The notes under the pieces are model-generated. The model saw nothing but the letters and a program-made list of their open reading frames with translations, did no database searches and was not told where the DNA came from. Shown piece after piece: positions 36,886 through 45,454 of a stretch of 64,000 nucleotides of DNA (position 1 is its first letter; every line of letters begins with the position of its first letter). Origin of the DNA: Streptomyces plumbidurans (GTDB lineage Bacteria > Actinomycetota > Actinomycetes > Streptomycetales > Streptomycetaceae); the NCBI RefSeq assembly GCF_019857225.1, contig NZ_JAFJSY010000042.1, positions 50,012 through 114,011 on the forward strand. Direction: 5' to 3'. The position numbers and the translations under genes are program-made.

Positions 36886-37486
36886 CACCATCCCCGGACC
36901 ACGCGCAGAGGATCATCTGCCGCACACGGCCCAGGCGGCGGTGAAGATCGTGATCGTGGGCGGCTTCGGAGTCGGCAAGACGACGATGGTCGGCTCGGTC
37001 AGCGAGATCAGGCCGCTGACCACCGAAGAGACCATGACCCAGGCCGGCATCGGGGTCGACGACAACTTCGGCTCCGAGACCAAGACGGCCACCACCGTCG
37101 CCATGGACTTCGGCCGCATCAGCATCACCGACCAGCTGGTGCTCTATCTCTTCGGCACCCCCGGCCAGGAGCGCTTCTGGTTCCTGTGGAACGGGCTGTT
37201 CGAGGGCGCGCTCGGCGCGGTCGTACTGATCGACACCCGACGCCTCGAGGTCAGCTTCGACGTCATAGGCCGCCTGGAGGAGCGCGGCGTGCCCTTCGTG
37301 GTCGCCGTCAACTCCTTCCCCGACGGCCCCCGTTACCCCATCCCCGAGCTGCGCACCGCACTCGACCTGCCCGACGAGATCCCGATCATCGAGTGCGACG
37401 CGCGCCGGCGGGCCTCCAGCCGGGACGTCCTGATGACCCTGCTGCGCTTCCTGCACTCGCTGGCGCTGGCGAAGGCACGCACATGA
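36866..37486 (+). CDS. rarD: Conservon GTPase RarD (CvnD type)
   Basis: A 206-residue Ras-like GTPase. P-loop GGFGVGKTT (about 32-40), switch II-like FGTPGQERFWFLW and NSFPDG in place of the NKxD motif, as usual in this MglA-like family. It is the switch component of the conservon, with RarA as the proposed receptor-like partner. Confidence 0.93.
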   Translation: MDFKGSDTIPGPRAEDHLPHTAQAAVKIVIVGGFGVGKTTMVGSVSEIRPLTTEETMTQAGIGVDDNFGSETKTATTVAMDFGRISITDQLVLYLFGTPGQERFWFLWNGLFEGALGAVVLIDTRRLEVSFDVIGRLEERGVPFVVAVNSFPDGPRYPIPELRTALDLPDEIPIIECDARRRASSRDVLMTLLRFLHSLALAKART

Positions 37487-37582
37487 GCCCGCGCCGGCCG
37501 AGCCACCGGGCCGCCGTGCGGCCGCGCCCACCTCACCCCCTTTTGCAGACCGGATCTCCACTTCAGCTTCGGAGCGATCATC

Positions 37583-39067
37583 GTGACGCCTGAACCCCAC
37601 TCCCCGACCGGAACGGACTCCCTGGCCGGCCCGCCCCCCGGCTGCCCCGCACACCGCCTCGGCCCCGGCGGGCTGCGCCGGCTGTACGGCCCCGAGGCGG
37701 AGAACCTGTCGGCCGTGTACGAGAAACTCCGCAGCGAGCACGGCCCCGTGGCCCCCGCGCTGCTGCACGAGGACGTACCGATCTGGGTGGTGCTCGGCCA
37801 CAGCGAGAACCTGCACATGGTGAGCACCCCCTCGCAGTTCTGCCGCGACACCCGGCAGTGGACCGCCCTGCAGGACGGATCGATCAAGCCGGACCACCCG
37901 CTCATGCCGCTGGTCGCCTGGCAGCCGATCTGCTGTCACGCCGAGGGCAACGAGCATCTGCGGCTGCGCGGAGCGGTCACCGGTGCCATGTCGACCATCA
38001 ACCACCGCGGCATCCGGCGCCACATCAACCGCGCCACCCAGCACCTCGTCAACCAGTTCTGCGAGGAGGGCCGGGCCGATCTGGTCGCCCAGTTCGCCGA
38101 GCATCTGCCGATGGCGGTGATGTGCCAGATCCTCGGCATGCCCGACGAGTACAACGACCGGATCGTGCACGCCGCCCGCGACATGCTCAAGGGCACCGAG
38201 ACCTCCATCGCCAGCAACGCGTACATCATGGACGTCCTGATGCGGCTCACCGTCCGCCGCCGGGCCGAGCCCGAGGACGACTTCACCAGCCATCTCATCA
38301 ACCACTCGGCGCGGCTCAACGACGAGGAGGTCGGCCAGCATCTGCGCGTCATCCTGATGGCCGCCTACGAGGCCACGGCCAACCTCCTCGCCAATGTGCT
38401 GCGCCTGGTGCTCACCGACCCGGGCTTCCGCGCACAGCTCAACGGCGGCCAGATGACGGTGCCTCAGGCGGTCGAGCAGTCCCTGTGGGACGAACCGCCG
38501 TTCAGCACCCAGCTCCCCTATGTCGCCAAGCAGGACACCGAGTTGGGCGGCCAGCGGGTCCGCAAGGGCGACGGACTCCTGCTGGGCATCGCGCCGGGCA
38601 ACGTCGACCCGCGTGTCCGCCCGGACCTGTCGGCGAACATGATGGGCAACCGCTCCCACCTCGCCTTCAGCGGCGGCCCGCACGAGTGCCCGGGCCAGGA
38701 CATCGGCCGCGCCATCGCCGACGTCGGCGTCGACGCGCTGCTGAACCGTCTTCCGGACATCCAACTCGACTGCGACGAGGACGAGTTGCACTGGCGTACG
38801 TCCATCCTGAACCGGCACCTGGTGGAACTGCCGGTCCGCTTCGAGGCGAGGCCCCAGCAGGATGTGACGGCGAAACCCGGATACATCGGCGTCCCGGCGC
38901 AGCGCACCGACTGGGAGGTCGGCATCGGCCGGCCCGAGCCGGTCGCTCCCGCCCCGAGCCCCGAGCCGTCGACGCCGCCGCAGGCCGCAACCGCACCCGC
39001 ACCCGCGGAACCGGCCCGCCCAATGGGCGCATGGCGCCGGTTCCTGCGCTGGTGGCGCGGCTGCTGA
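37583..39067 (+). CDS. rarE: Cytochrome P450 of the conservon (RarE type) lacking the ExxR motif
   Basis: A 494-residue P450. The heme loop FSGGPHECPGQDIGRA has the Cys ligand at C369. The K-helix position that should read ExxR is EQSLW (298-302), so the Arg is missing; the CYP157 family is reported to share this loss. The I-helix also lacks the usual AGxxT, reading AAYEATANL (260-268). A Pro/Ala tail ends in a Trp/Arg-rich motif. Substrate unknown; adjacency to a terpene cyclase may be meaningful. GTG start, 96 bp after rarD; GGAG lies 8 nt upstream. Confidence 0.9.
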   Translation: MTPEPHSPTGTDSLAGPPPGCPAHRLGPGGLRRLYGPEAENLSAVYEKLRSEHGPVAPALLHEDVPIWVVLGHSENLHMVSTPSQFCRDTRQWTALQDGSIKPDHPLMPLVAWQPICCHAEGNEHLRLRGAVTGAMSTINHRGIRRHINRATQHLVNQFCEEGRADLVAQFAEHLPMAVMCQILGMPDEYNDRIVHAARDMLKGTETSIASNAYIMDVLMRLTVRRRAEPEDDFTSHLINHSARLNDEEVGQHLRVILMAAYEATANLLANVLRLVLTDPGFRAQLNGGQMTVPQAVEQSLWDEPPFSTQLPYVAKQDTELGGQRVRKGDGLLLGIAPGNVDPRVRPDLSANMMGNRSHLAFSGGPHECPGQDIGRAIADVGVDALLNRLPDIQLDCDEDELHWRTSILNRHLVELPVRFEARPQQDVTAKPGYIGVPAQRTDWEVGIGRPEPVAPAPSPEPSTPPQAATAPAPAEPARPMGAWRRFLRWWRGC

Positions 39068-39083
39068 CCGGCTCCGGCCGGTG

Positions 39084-39126
39084 GACTCCGGTGCCCGCCG
39101 CACGAGTCGGAGCGGGCGCCGGAGTC
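39084..39126. terminator. Terminator between the P450 and terpene cyclase genes
   Basis: GACTCCGG-T-GCCCGC (39084-39098) pairs with GCGGGC-G-CCGGAGTC (ending 39126), one mismatch apart. It lies between the convergent stop codons and can serve both. Confidence 0.75.
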
Positions 39127-40138
39127 AGACGGCGGCCATACGGTACCGGTCGGTGCCCTTGTGCCAGTGGTACGAGCCCGCCGCCCAGCCCTGGATGGCA
39201 CGGGCGTGCCGCAGCACGGCGTGCCGGGTGGCGTGGTCCGCGCGCAGATCGCGCAGCGCCTGCGGCAGATCGGTCCGGACCGTTTCGTCGAGCGTCCTGA
39301 CCCGGCCGGTGAGAATGCGGTCGACGAGGGAGACCGCCTCGTGCAGCGGTATGTCGTACAGTTCCCGCGCCACGTGCACGATGTTGTTCCTTGCGGCCCC
39401 TTCGCGGACCTCCTTGGGGTAGGACACGATGTCGTTGTGCAGATCGACCGTGTCCCGGAACGAGTTGATCAGCACGGTGAAGGGCCGGGTCGCGCGAATC
39501 TCCTCGGTCATCTCCCAGCCGAGCGAATGCTCCATCAGCAGTGCGCTGCATCCGGCCGCCCCGAAATCGCGGCGCATCTCGGTCTGTTCGACGAGATCGG
39601 GGTATCGGCGGCGCGTGAGATTGTCCGCCTCCCACAGCGAGGCTTCCAGGAACTGCCGTACGGAATGGGTGTAGAGGACGCGCCACGCGCGCGACGCCGA
39701 GGGGGCCGTGCGGTGCCACAGGTCCAGCAGCGCCCGCTCCAGCGGATGTTGCGGAGCCGGGCCCGAGCCGTAGGCCGTCACCGGCAGGAAGGCCATCAGC
39801 CGCTCGATGCGCTCCAGGATCCGGGAGCGGTGGCCGAGCTCCTCGCACCACGGCAGGAAGACGTCGTCGAGGCACCAGATGACGCTGTGCCAGCTGGACA
39901 GCAGCTCCAGTTCGGCGGCGGAGGCGTGGGGGTAGGTCAGCGCGGTGAACAGGGTGAAGTCCGCCCGGTCGAAGACCTCGGCGCTCCACCCGCCGTGCAG
40001 CGAGTCGGTGTGCTGGGGCTCCAGCAGGCCGAGCGACCATGCCCAGGCCCGGACGCGTGGCCGGACATCCTCCAAGTGCGGGTTCACCGTGGCCTTGAAC
40101 GGCATGTAGAACGCGGGTAGTTGGAAGGTGTCCAACAC
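39125..40138 (-). CDS. Class I terpene synthase (sesquiterpene cyclase-like)
   Basis: A 337-residue class I terpene cyclase. The Asp-rich motif is DDVFLPW (D91, D92), the NSE motif NDIVSYPKE (N235, S239, E243), and the C-terminal RY pair R331/Y332. Length and motifs suit a bacterial sesquiterpene cyclase acting on farnesyl diphosphate with Mg2+; the product cannot be predicted. The start is GTG at 40138 with a perfect AGGAGG 7 nt upstream; upstream in-frame ATGs lack such sites. It converges on the P450 gene. The gene is not part of the S. coelicolor locus as I remember it. Confidence 0.9.
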   Translation of the reverse strand: MLDTFQLPAFYMPFKATVNPHLEDVRPRVRAWAWSLGLLEPQHTDSLHGGWSAEVFDRADFTLFTALTYPHASAAELELLSSWHSVIWCLDDVFLPWCEELGHRSRILERIERLMAFLPVTAYGSGPAPQHPLERALLDLWHRTAPSASRAWRVLYTHSVRQFLEASLWEADNLTRRRYPDLVEQTEMRRDFGAAGCSALLMEHSLGWEMTEEIRATRPFTVLINSFRDTVDLHNDIVSYPKEVREGAARNNIVHVARELYDIPLHEAVSLVDRILTGRVRTLDETVRTDLPQALRDLRADHATRHAVLRHARAIQGWAAGSYHWHKGTDRYRMAAV

Positions 40139-40790
40139 GGTTGCCTCCTGAGTGGTGACGGTGTCCTTCTGCACCGCACGTACAGGGCCTGCTGACGGAA
40201 CCGGTCGAAGAAAAACTGGCCAACTGGTGCCGAGCGCCGAATTGCACAGGTCCATGGAGGGGGATTCGTACAGGGAGCTTTCCATGAGCCGCGAGAAGGG
40301 GCACTGGGTCTTGTCCGCTGTTCCGAGCAGCCATGACGGCGGTCTGAATGGGAAGTTCCGGTATTACCTCGGAATACGACCCCGCCCCGCATTTCCGGCG
40401 AGTTGTTGTTCGGTTTTATGGGGTGTCGCGCTGCATAAGTGACGCCATAAGAGACGCGGACGGTCGTCCGGGGTTGCTACCGCGCACCCAACACGACATG
40501 AAGTCATGGTCCGAGCCTCCGCAAGAACGTCCTACTTGTGGCTGTACACCCCAGCGTGCGTGTGTCTCCGGTGTCCGTGAAGGAGCGTAGGAGGAGCGTA
40601 TGACGGCACACGAGGGGCGCACTTGGTTGAAATGTTGTCATGCGTGGCATCGATCCGAAAGGGTTGGTTCTGATTCGTTCACGGCTGTGCGAGTGAACTG
40701 GTGGGAAATGCGCGGCACTTGTCACCGCGTGAGCCGTGAGCGGGGGCTGTCATTCCGCCTTTGGGACAAAGAATGGTCGGACTTGGTCGG
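40139..40790. other. Long, relatively AT-rich intergenic region upstream of the terpene cyclase
   Basis: A 652-bp gap with lower GC than its surroundings and no ORF with convincing codon use. It should contain the cyclase promoter. At 40356-40374, TTCCG and CGGAA flank a GGTA-T-TACC palindrome, a possible operator. No tRNA, terminator or insertion sequence is seen. Confidence 0.5.
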
Positions 40791-41741
40791 TCAACGACCG
40801 GCCCAGTTCTCGTAGGAGGCCCAGGCTTCCAGGCTGCGGCCGCTTCGGAACCGGTGCTGTGCCCCCGTGACCGGATCGGTGAACGCCAGCGTTCGCGCCA
40901 GGAGTTGCAACGGGCGCCGGAAATCGCCGGCCGGCACGGCGTCGGTCACCACGGGGTAGAGCGGATCGCCGAGGATGGGCGTACCGAGCCTGTTCATGTG
41001 GACGCGCAGCTGATGGGTCTGCCCGGTGCTCGGCACGAGCCGGTACCGGCCGAGACCGTCCGCCCGGTGCTCCGCCAGCTCGATGCGGCTGACCGCGTTC
41101 GGTTCGCCCTCCACCTCGTAGGCGGCGAGCACACCACGCACCTTCACGATCCGGCTGCGCAGGGTCCGGGGAAGGTCAAGTCCGGGTTCGTGCGGGGCGA
41201 TCGCCTCGTACTCCTTGTGAACCAGCTTGTCGCGGAACAGCGACTGATAGGCGCCGCGCTTCTCGGGCCGCACCGTGAACAGCACCAGCCCGGCGGTGAG
41301 CCGGTCGAGGCGGTGCGCGGCGCCCAGGGACGGGATGCCCAACTCCCGGCGCAGCCGCGCGAGAACGGTCTCGGTGACATGGCTGCCGCGCGGGGTGGTG
41401 GCCAGGAAGTGCGGCTTGTCGACGACGACGATGTGCTCGTCGCGGTGCACGACCTCCAGCGGGAAGGGCACCGGAACCTCGCTCGGCAGTTCGCGGTGGA
41501 ACCACACGAACATGCCGGGTTCGTACGCCGTGTCGGGCGCGACGGCCCGTCCGTCGGCGCCGACGATCCGGCCGGCGGCGAACATCCCGTCGACGACGCC
41601 GGGCCCCGCCGCGCTCAGCCGCTCCACCAGATACTCCCGCGCGGTGGCCCAGGGGCCCCCGGCGGGAAACCGCACCCGCACCGGATCGACCCCCTGCCGC
41701 TGCGGCAGGGGGGAGGGCGGAACGCGCGGCCTTCGACTCAT
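40791..41741 (-). CDS. RluA-family pseudouridine synthase
   Basis: A 316-residue pseudouridine synthase. The catalytic motif GAAHRLDRLTAG has the nucleophilic D146. The N-terminal part resembles an S4-like region without a clear S4 motif, and STGQTHQLRVHM (about 258-269) is the second family motif. It isomerises specific uridines in rRNA or tRNA; the target is unknown. The ATG at 41741 begins the conserved region (MSRRPRVPPS); longer readings would run into the padR promoter. Confidence 0.9.
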   Translation of the reverse strand: MSRRPRVPPSPLPQRQGVDPVRVRFPAGGPWATAREYLVERLSAAGPGVVDGMFAAGRIVGADGRAVAPDTAYEPGMFVWFHRELPSEVPVPFPLEVVHRDEHIVVVDKPHFLATTPRGSHVTETVLARLRRELGIPSLGAAHRLDRLTAGLVLFTVRPEKRGAYQSLFRDKLVHKEYEAIAPHEPGLDLPRTLRSRIVKVRGVLAAYEVEGEPNAVSRIELAEHRADGLGRYRLVPSTGQTHQLRVHMNRLGTPILGDPLYPVVTDAVPAGDFRRPLQLLARTLAFTDPVTGAQHRFRSGRSLEAWASYENWAGR

Positions 41742-41802
41742 CACGATCAAGGGTACGGCGCCGGGTAGGACTGCCGGACCTTGCGCCGCTCGCTCGAACG
41801 CG

Positions 41803-41846
41803 ATACATCGTGTGTATTGACGTGCACTGGCGAGTCGAGATATGTT
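41803..41846 (+). promoter_or_regulatory. padR promoter with overlapping palindrome
   Basis: TTGACG (41817-41822), an 18-bp spacer and TATGTT (41841-41846) form a good sigma-70-type promoter. ATACA-TCGTG-TGTAT (41803-41817) is an inverted repeat overlapping the -35 box, similar in style to PadR operators, which suggests autorepression. Confidence 0.6.
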
Positions 41847-41900
41847 CGGCCACGGATATTCGTAGACGAGGCAGCGGACGAGGCAAGTGAGGTGACCGTC

Positions 41901-42524
41901 ATGGCGATGAAGCGCCGCAAGCTCAGCAACCCGCTGGCGCTTGCCGTGATGGTCACGCTCTGGCAGAAGCCGATGCATCCGTACGAGATCGCCCAGACCC
42001 TGCGCAGACAGGGGAAGGACGTCACCACGAAGATCAACTACGGCTCGCTCTACACGGTCGTGCAGAACCTCCAGAAGCACGGCTTCGTCGAGGTCGCCGA
42101 CGTCGAGCGGCAGGGCAACCGGCCCGAGCGCACGGTCTACGGGCTCACCGAGGCGGGGCGGGAGGAGATGGCCGACTGGCTGTCCGATCTGCTGGCCGTC
42201 CCGGCCAAGGAGTTCCCGATCTTCGAGACCGCGCTGTCGCTGCTCGGTGCCCTGCCGCCCGACGAGGTGGTGCGGCTGCTCGAGGAGCGGCTGCAGAACC
42301 TCGAGGTGGAGGTGGCCGGCGGACGCGCGGCGCTGGACAAGCTCAGCGAGACGCTGCCGCGGCTCGTCCTCGTCGAGGTCGAGTACCAGTTGCACATGGT
42401 CGAGGCGCAGGCGCGGTGGGTCCGCGGTTTCCTGGAGGAGATCGAGAAGGGCACGCTGCCCGGCGTCGACGCGTGGCGCCGCTTCCACGAAACGGGGGAG
42501 CTGCCACCGGAGTTCACCCAATGA
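41901..42524 (+). CDS. PadR-family transcriptional regulator
   Basis: A 207-residue regulator. The winged helix (about 8-85, LSNPLALAVMVTLWQKPMHPYEIAQTLRRQG) is followed by a helical dimerisation domain (VirulencReg-type). PadR proteins typically repress adjacent exporter genes and release DNA on ligand binding. Start ATG at 41901 with GAGGTGA upstream. It precedes a DrrAB-type ABC exporter, though a strong terminator lies between them. Confidence 0.9.
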   Translation: MAMKRRKLSNPLALAVMVTLWQKPMHPYEIAQTLRRQGKDVTTKINYGSLYTVVQNLQKHGFVEVADVERQGNRPERTVYGLTEAGREEMADWLSDLLAVPAKEFPIFETALSLLGALPPDEVVRLLEERLQNLEVEVAGGRAALDKLSETLPRLVLVEVEYQLHMVEAQARWVRGFLEEIEKGTLPGVDAWRRFHETGELPPEFTQ

Positions 42525-42527
42525 AAA

Positions 42528-42567
42528 GGACCCCGGCCGGGCTGTTGGAGCAGCGTGGCCGGGGTCC
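42528..42567 (+). terminator. Terminator/attenuator between padR and the ABC genes
   Basis: GGACCCCGGCC (42528-42538) pairs perfectly with GGCCGGGGTCC (42557-42567) across an 18-nt loop, beginning 3 nt after the padR stop. Confidence 0.75.
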
Positions 42568-42660
42568 CGAACCCCGAGCTGAGTCCGCCGTGCGGCGGCG
42601 CCAGGCGATCGAGGTGCGGCACACCCAGGATAGCCCGGCGCTCCCGGCACGGACGGATCA

Positions 42661-42702
42661 GCTGTCATCCGCTGTCATCCGCATATCAGGAGAGCTGTCA
42701 TC
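42661..42702 (+). repeat. Three direct copies of GCTGTCATC before the ABC ATPase start
   Basis: Copies at 42661-42669, 42671-42679 and 42694-42702; the last ends directly before the ATG. AGGAGA lies between the second and third. They could be regulator half-sites or products of slippage. Confidence 0.5.
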
Positions 42703-43719
42703 ATGAGTACCACCCGTGCGCCCGCCGTGGAGGCGCGCCAGCTGATCAAGACCTACGCCGGTGATGTCACCGCGCTGCGCGGCATGGACGTCACCGTCGA
42801 ACCGGGCACCGTCTTCGGGCTCCTCGGGCCCAACGGCGCCGGCAAGTCCACCACCGTCAAGATCCTCACCACCCTGGCGAAGCCCGACTCGGGCACGGCG
42901 ACCGTCGCCGGACACGATGTGCTGCGCCACCCCGACCGGGTGCGCCGCGCGATCGGCGTGGTCGCCCAGGGCTCCGGCGCCGACCCGGTCGCCACCGGCC
43001 GCGAGAACCTCCAACTCCAGGGCAGGCTCTACGGGTTGAGGGGCGCCGACCTGAGCAGTCGTGTGGCCGAGCTGCTCGACCGCTTCAACCTCGCCGACGC
43101 CGCGAAGCGGCCCGTCAAGGGCTACTCCGGCGGCATGCGGCGCCGCCTCGACGTCGCCCTCGGCCTGGTGCACCGGCCCGAGGTGCTCTTCCTCGACGAG
43201 CCCACCACCGGTCTCGACCCCGAGGCCCGTACCGCCATGTGGGACGAGATCGACCGGCTGGCGGGCGAGGAGGGACTGACCATCCTGCTCACCACGCACT
43301 ACCTCGACGAGGCCGACCGGCTCGCCGAGCGCGTCGCCATCGTCGACCGCGGCAGGGTCGTCGTCGAGGGCACACCCGACTCCCTCAAGGGCGAGCTGCG
43401 GGGCGACGCCATCCATCTGGAGCTCAGGGAGGCGGTCGGCGACGCCGGCCGTACGCTCCTGGAGGGCGCCATCGGCCGGCTGTCCGGCCTGCACGAGGTG
43501 CTGGTCGACGGGCGCCGCGTCAGCGTCCGCGCCGACGACGGAGCGGCCGCCGTACCGGCACTGCTCACGGCCCTGGACCGGGCCGGGGTGGGGGTCGCCG
43601 CCGCGACCGTCGCCCGGCCCTCCCTCGACGACGTCTACCTGCGCTATGCGGGCCGCCGTTACTCCGAGGCGGACACCGAAGCGACCGACGGCCTCGTCCT
43701 CGCCGGAGGTGCGCGATGA
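42703..43719 (+). CDS. ABC transporter ATP-binding protein (DrrA-type exporter)
   Basis: A 338-residue ATPase. Walker A GPNGAGKST (about 46-54), Q-loop VVAQGSGADPVATG, signature YSGGMRRRLDVA, Walker B VLFLDEPTTGLD, and the H-loop in TTHYLDEADRL. The C-terminal extension (LEL...VDGRRVSV, ending SLDDVYLRYAGR) is typical of daunorubicin-resistance-type exporters. It powers the permease in the next gene, whose start overlaps its stop (ATGA). Probably a drug or lipid efflux pump under PadR control. Confidence 0.93.
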   Translation: MSTTRAPAVEARQLIKTYAGDVTALRGMDVTVEPGTVFGLLGPNGAGKSTTVKILTTLAKPDSGTATVAGHDVLRHPDRVRRAIGVVAQGSGADPVATGRENLQLQGRLYGLRGADLSSRVAELLDRFNLADAAKRPVKGYSGGMRRRLDVALGLVHRPEVLFLDEPTTGLDPEARTAMWDEIDRLAGEEGLTILLTTHYLDEADRLAERVAIVDRGRVVVEGTPDSLKGELRGDAIHLELREAVGDAGRTLLEGAIGRLSGLHEVLVDGRRVSVRADDGAAAVPALLTALDRAGVGVAAATVARPSLDDVYLRYAGRRYSEADTEATDGLVLAGGAR

Positions 43720-44492
43720 GCACGGCGATCTCCCAGACCTGGTACATGACCCAGCGTCAGCTGCTGGTGTTCACCCGGCAGCCGGCGTACGCGATCATCA
43801 CCCTGATCCAGCCGGTGATCTGGCTCTTCCTGTTCGGCAACCTCTTCAAGAAGATCGTCGAGCTGGGCGGCTTCGGGACGACCAGCTATCTCGACTACCT
43901 GGTCCCCGGCGTGGTGGCGATGAGCGCGCTCAGCTCCAACATGTGGGCCGGGATGGCCACGTTGGAGGAGATCCAGCGCGGCACGCTCAACCGGTTCCTG
44001 ACCACCCCGGTCAGCAGGGCCGCGCTGATGAACGGCAACGTCGTCAACAACGGCCTGGTCACCGCGTTCCAGTCGGTCGTCATCGTGCTGCTCGCCCTTG
44101 CGGGCGGCGCCGACTACCCGGGCGGCGTCGTCGGGGTCGCCGTCCTGGTCCTCGCCTCCGTGCTGCTCGGCACGGTCTTCGGGGCGCTGTCCAACGCGCT
44201 GGGCATGCTGGTGCAGGAGCGCGAGTCGATCATCGGCATCAACACCTTCCTGCTGCTGCCGCTGACGTTCCTGTCCAGTGCCTTCATGGCGCCGTCCCAG
44301 ATGCCCGGCTGGATGCGGCACATCGCCGACTTCAACCCGCTCAACTGGGCGATGATCGCGGGCCGTTCGGCACTGTCCGAGAACCCCGACTGGGGTGATG
44401 TCTCCAGCCGCGGCGGCGCGCTGCTCGTGCTGGCGGTGGCGGCGGTGTGGCTGTCGATCCGCACGTTCCGGTCGTACCAGCGCAAGGTGTGA
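43716..44492 (+). CDS. ABC-2 type permease (DrrB-type)
   Basis: A 258-residue membrane protein with six hydrophobic helices and the ABC-2 signature region (LNRFLTTPVSRAALMNGNVV; LPLTFLSSAFMAPSQMPGWMR). It pairs with the ATPase encoded just upstream (ATGA overlap). Substrate unknown. A strong hairpin follows the stop. Confidence 0.93.
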   Translation: MSTAISQTWYMTQRQLLVFTRQPAYAIITLIQPVIWLFLFGNLFKKIVELGGFGTTSYLDYLVPGVVAMSALSSNMWAGMATLEEIQRGTLNRFLTTPVSRAALMNGNVVNNGLVTAFQSVVIVLLALAGGADYPGGVVGVAVLVLASVLLGTVFGALSNALGMLVQERESIIGINTFLLLPLTFLSSAFMAPSQMPGWMRHIADFNPLNWAMIAGRSALSENPDWGDVSSRGGALLVLAVAAVWLSIRTFRSYQRKV

Positions 44493-44497
44493 GCACG

Positions 44498-44537
44498 CCG
44501 AAGGGGGTGGCACCTCGGTGAGGTGCCACCCCTTCGG
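44498..44537. terminator. Bidirectional terminator after the ABC permease
   Basis: CCGAAGGGGGTGGCACCT (44498-44515) pairs with AGGTGCCACCCCTTCGG (44521-44537) with one bulged G. It lies between convergent genes. Confidence 0.85.
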
Positions 44538-44545
44538 GACAGCTC

Positions 44546-45394
44546 TCACGCGGCCGGCGCCGAGCCCTCCTGCTCCTGCTCGATGCGCGCGTTCCACTCA
44601 CGCTTGGAGGCCTGCCAGCCGTCCTCGTTGTGACCGAGCCGCCAGTAGCCGGAGATCGACAGGTCCTCGCGCGGGATCTGCAGCTCGACGCGCAGCAGCT
44701 GGCGCAGCTCCTTCACGAAGTGCGCCTCGCCGTGCACGAACGCGTGCAGCCGGCCCTCGGGGAACTCCAGGGCGCGCACGGTCTCGCACAGCAGCTCGCC
44801 GACCGGCCGCTCACCGCGGTGCAGCCAGACGACCTCCACGTCGGAGTCGATCTTCTGCTCCTCACCGGGGCCGGAGACCTCGACGAAGGCATGCGCCCGG
44901 ACACCGTCGGGCAGCGACTCCAGGGAGCGGGCGATCGCGGGCAGCGCGCTCTCGTCGCCGACCAGCAGATGCCAGTCCGCGCTCACATCGGGGGCGTAGG
45001 CCCCGCCGGGGCCCATGAACCGGACGGTCTCGCCCGGCTGGACGCGCGCCGCCCACGGGCCGGCCAGGCCCTCGTCGCCGTGGACCACGAAGTCCAGCGT
45101 CATCTCCAGTGACTGCGCATCCCAGGCGCGCACGGTGTAGGTGCGCGTCACCGGCCACTGCTCGCGCGGCAGTTCCTCGCGGATGCGCTCCATGTCGAAG
45201 GGCTCCGGATAGGTGATGCCGTCGGCGGGCGGGAACAGCAGCTTCACATAGTGGTCGGTGCAGGTGTCGGCCGCGAAGTCGGCCAGCCCTTCGCCTCCGA
45301 GGACCACGCGCTGCATGTGCGGGGTCAGCCGCTCGGTGCGGACGACCTGCGCGGACCGCGCCCTGCGTGGCTTGCGGGCCGGACGTTCTGCCAT
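44546..45394 (-). CDS. Siderophore-interacting protein (ViuB/SIP flavoreductase)
   Basis: A 282-residue FAD-binding ferric-siderophore reductase. The N-terminal FAD domain has the RTYTVRAWD motif (about 83-91), and the C-terminal SIP domain contains GDESALPAI and the DLSISGYWRLGHNEDGW signature (about 245-261). It releases iron from imported ferric siderophores in the cytoplasm. The iron box 22 bp upstream of the start predicts repression by DmdR/IdeR when iron is plentiful. No siderophore biosynthesis or uptake genes are adjacent. RBS GGGGAGG. Confidence 0.94.
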   Translation of the reverse strand: MAERPARKPRRARSAQVVRTERLTPHMQRVVLGGEGLADFAADTCTDHYVKLLFPPADGITYPEPFDMERIREELPREQWPVTRTYTVRAWDAQSLEMTLDFVVHGDEGLAGPWAARVQPGETVRFMGPGGAYAPDVSADWHLLVGDESALPAIARSLESLPDGVRAHAFVEVSGPGEEQKIDSDVEVVWLHRGERPVGELLCETVRALEFPEGRLHAFVHGEAHFVKELRQLLRVELQIPREDLSISGYWRLGHNEDGWQASKREWNARIEQEQEGSAPAA

Positions 45395-45415
45395 GGCGAC
45401 CTCCCCTGCTCCGTG

Positions 45416-45431
45416 CTTAGGTTTACCTAAG
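45416..45431. promoter_or_regulatory. Iron box (DmdR/IdeR operator)
   Basis: CTTAGGT-TT-ACCTAAG, with flanking GTTAGC, matches the actinobacterial iron-box core TTAGGTTAG-ACCTAA closely. Location between the SIP start and the upstream exonuclease stop fits iron control of the SIP gene. Confidence 0.8.
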
Positions 45432-45454
45432 TTAGCACGACGGGGGAGTTCCTC

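Noticed and set aside
40152..40815. Small ORFs in the gap upstream of the terpene cyclase
   Set aside because: They lack ribosome-binding sites and Streptomyces codon bias, and their products show no conserved motif.
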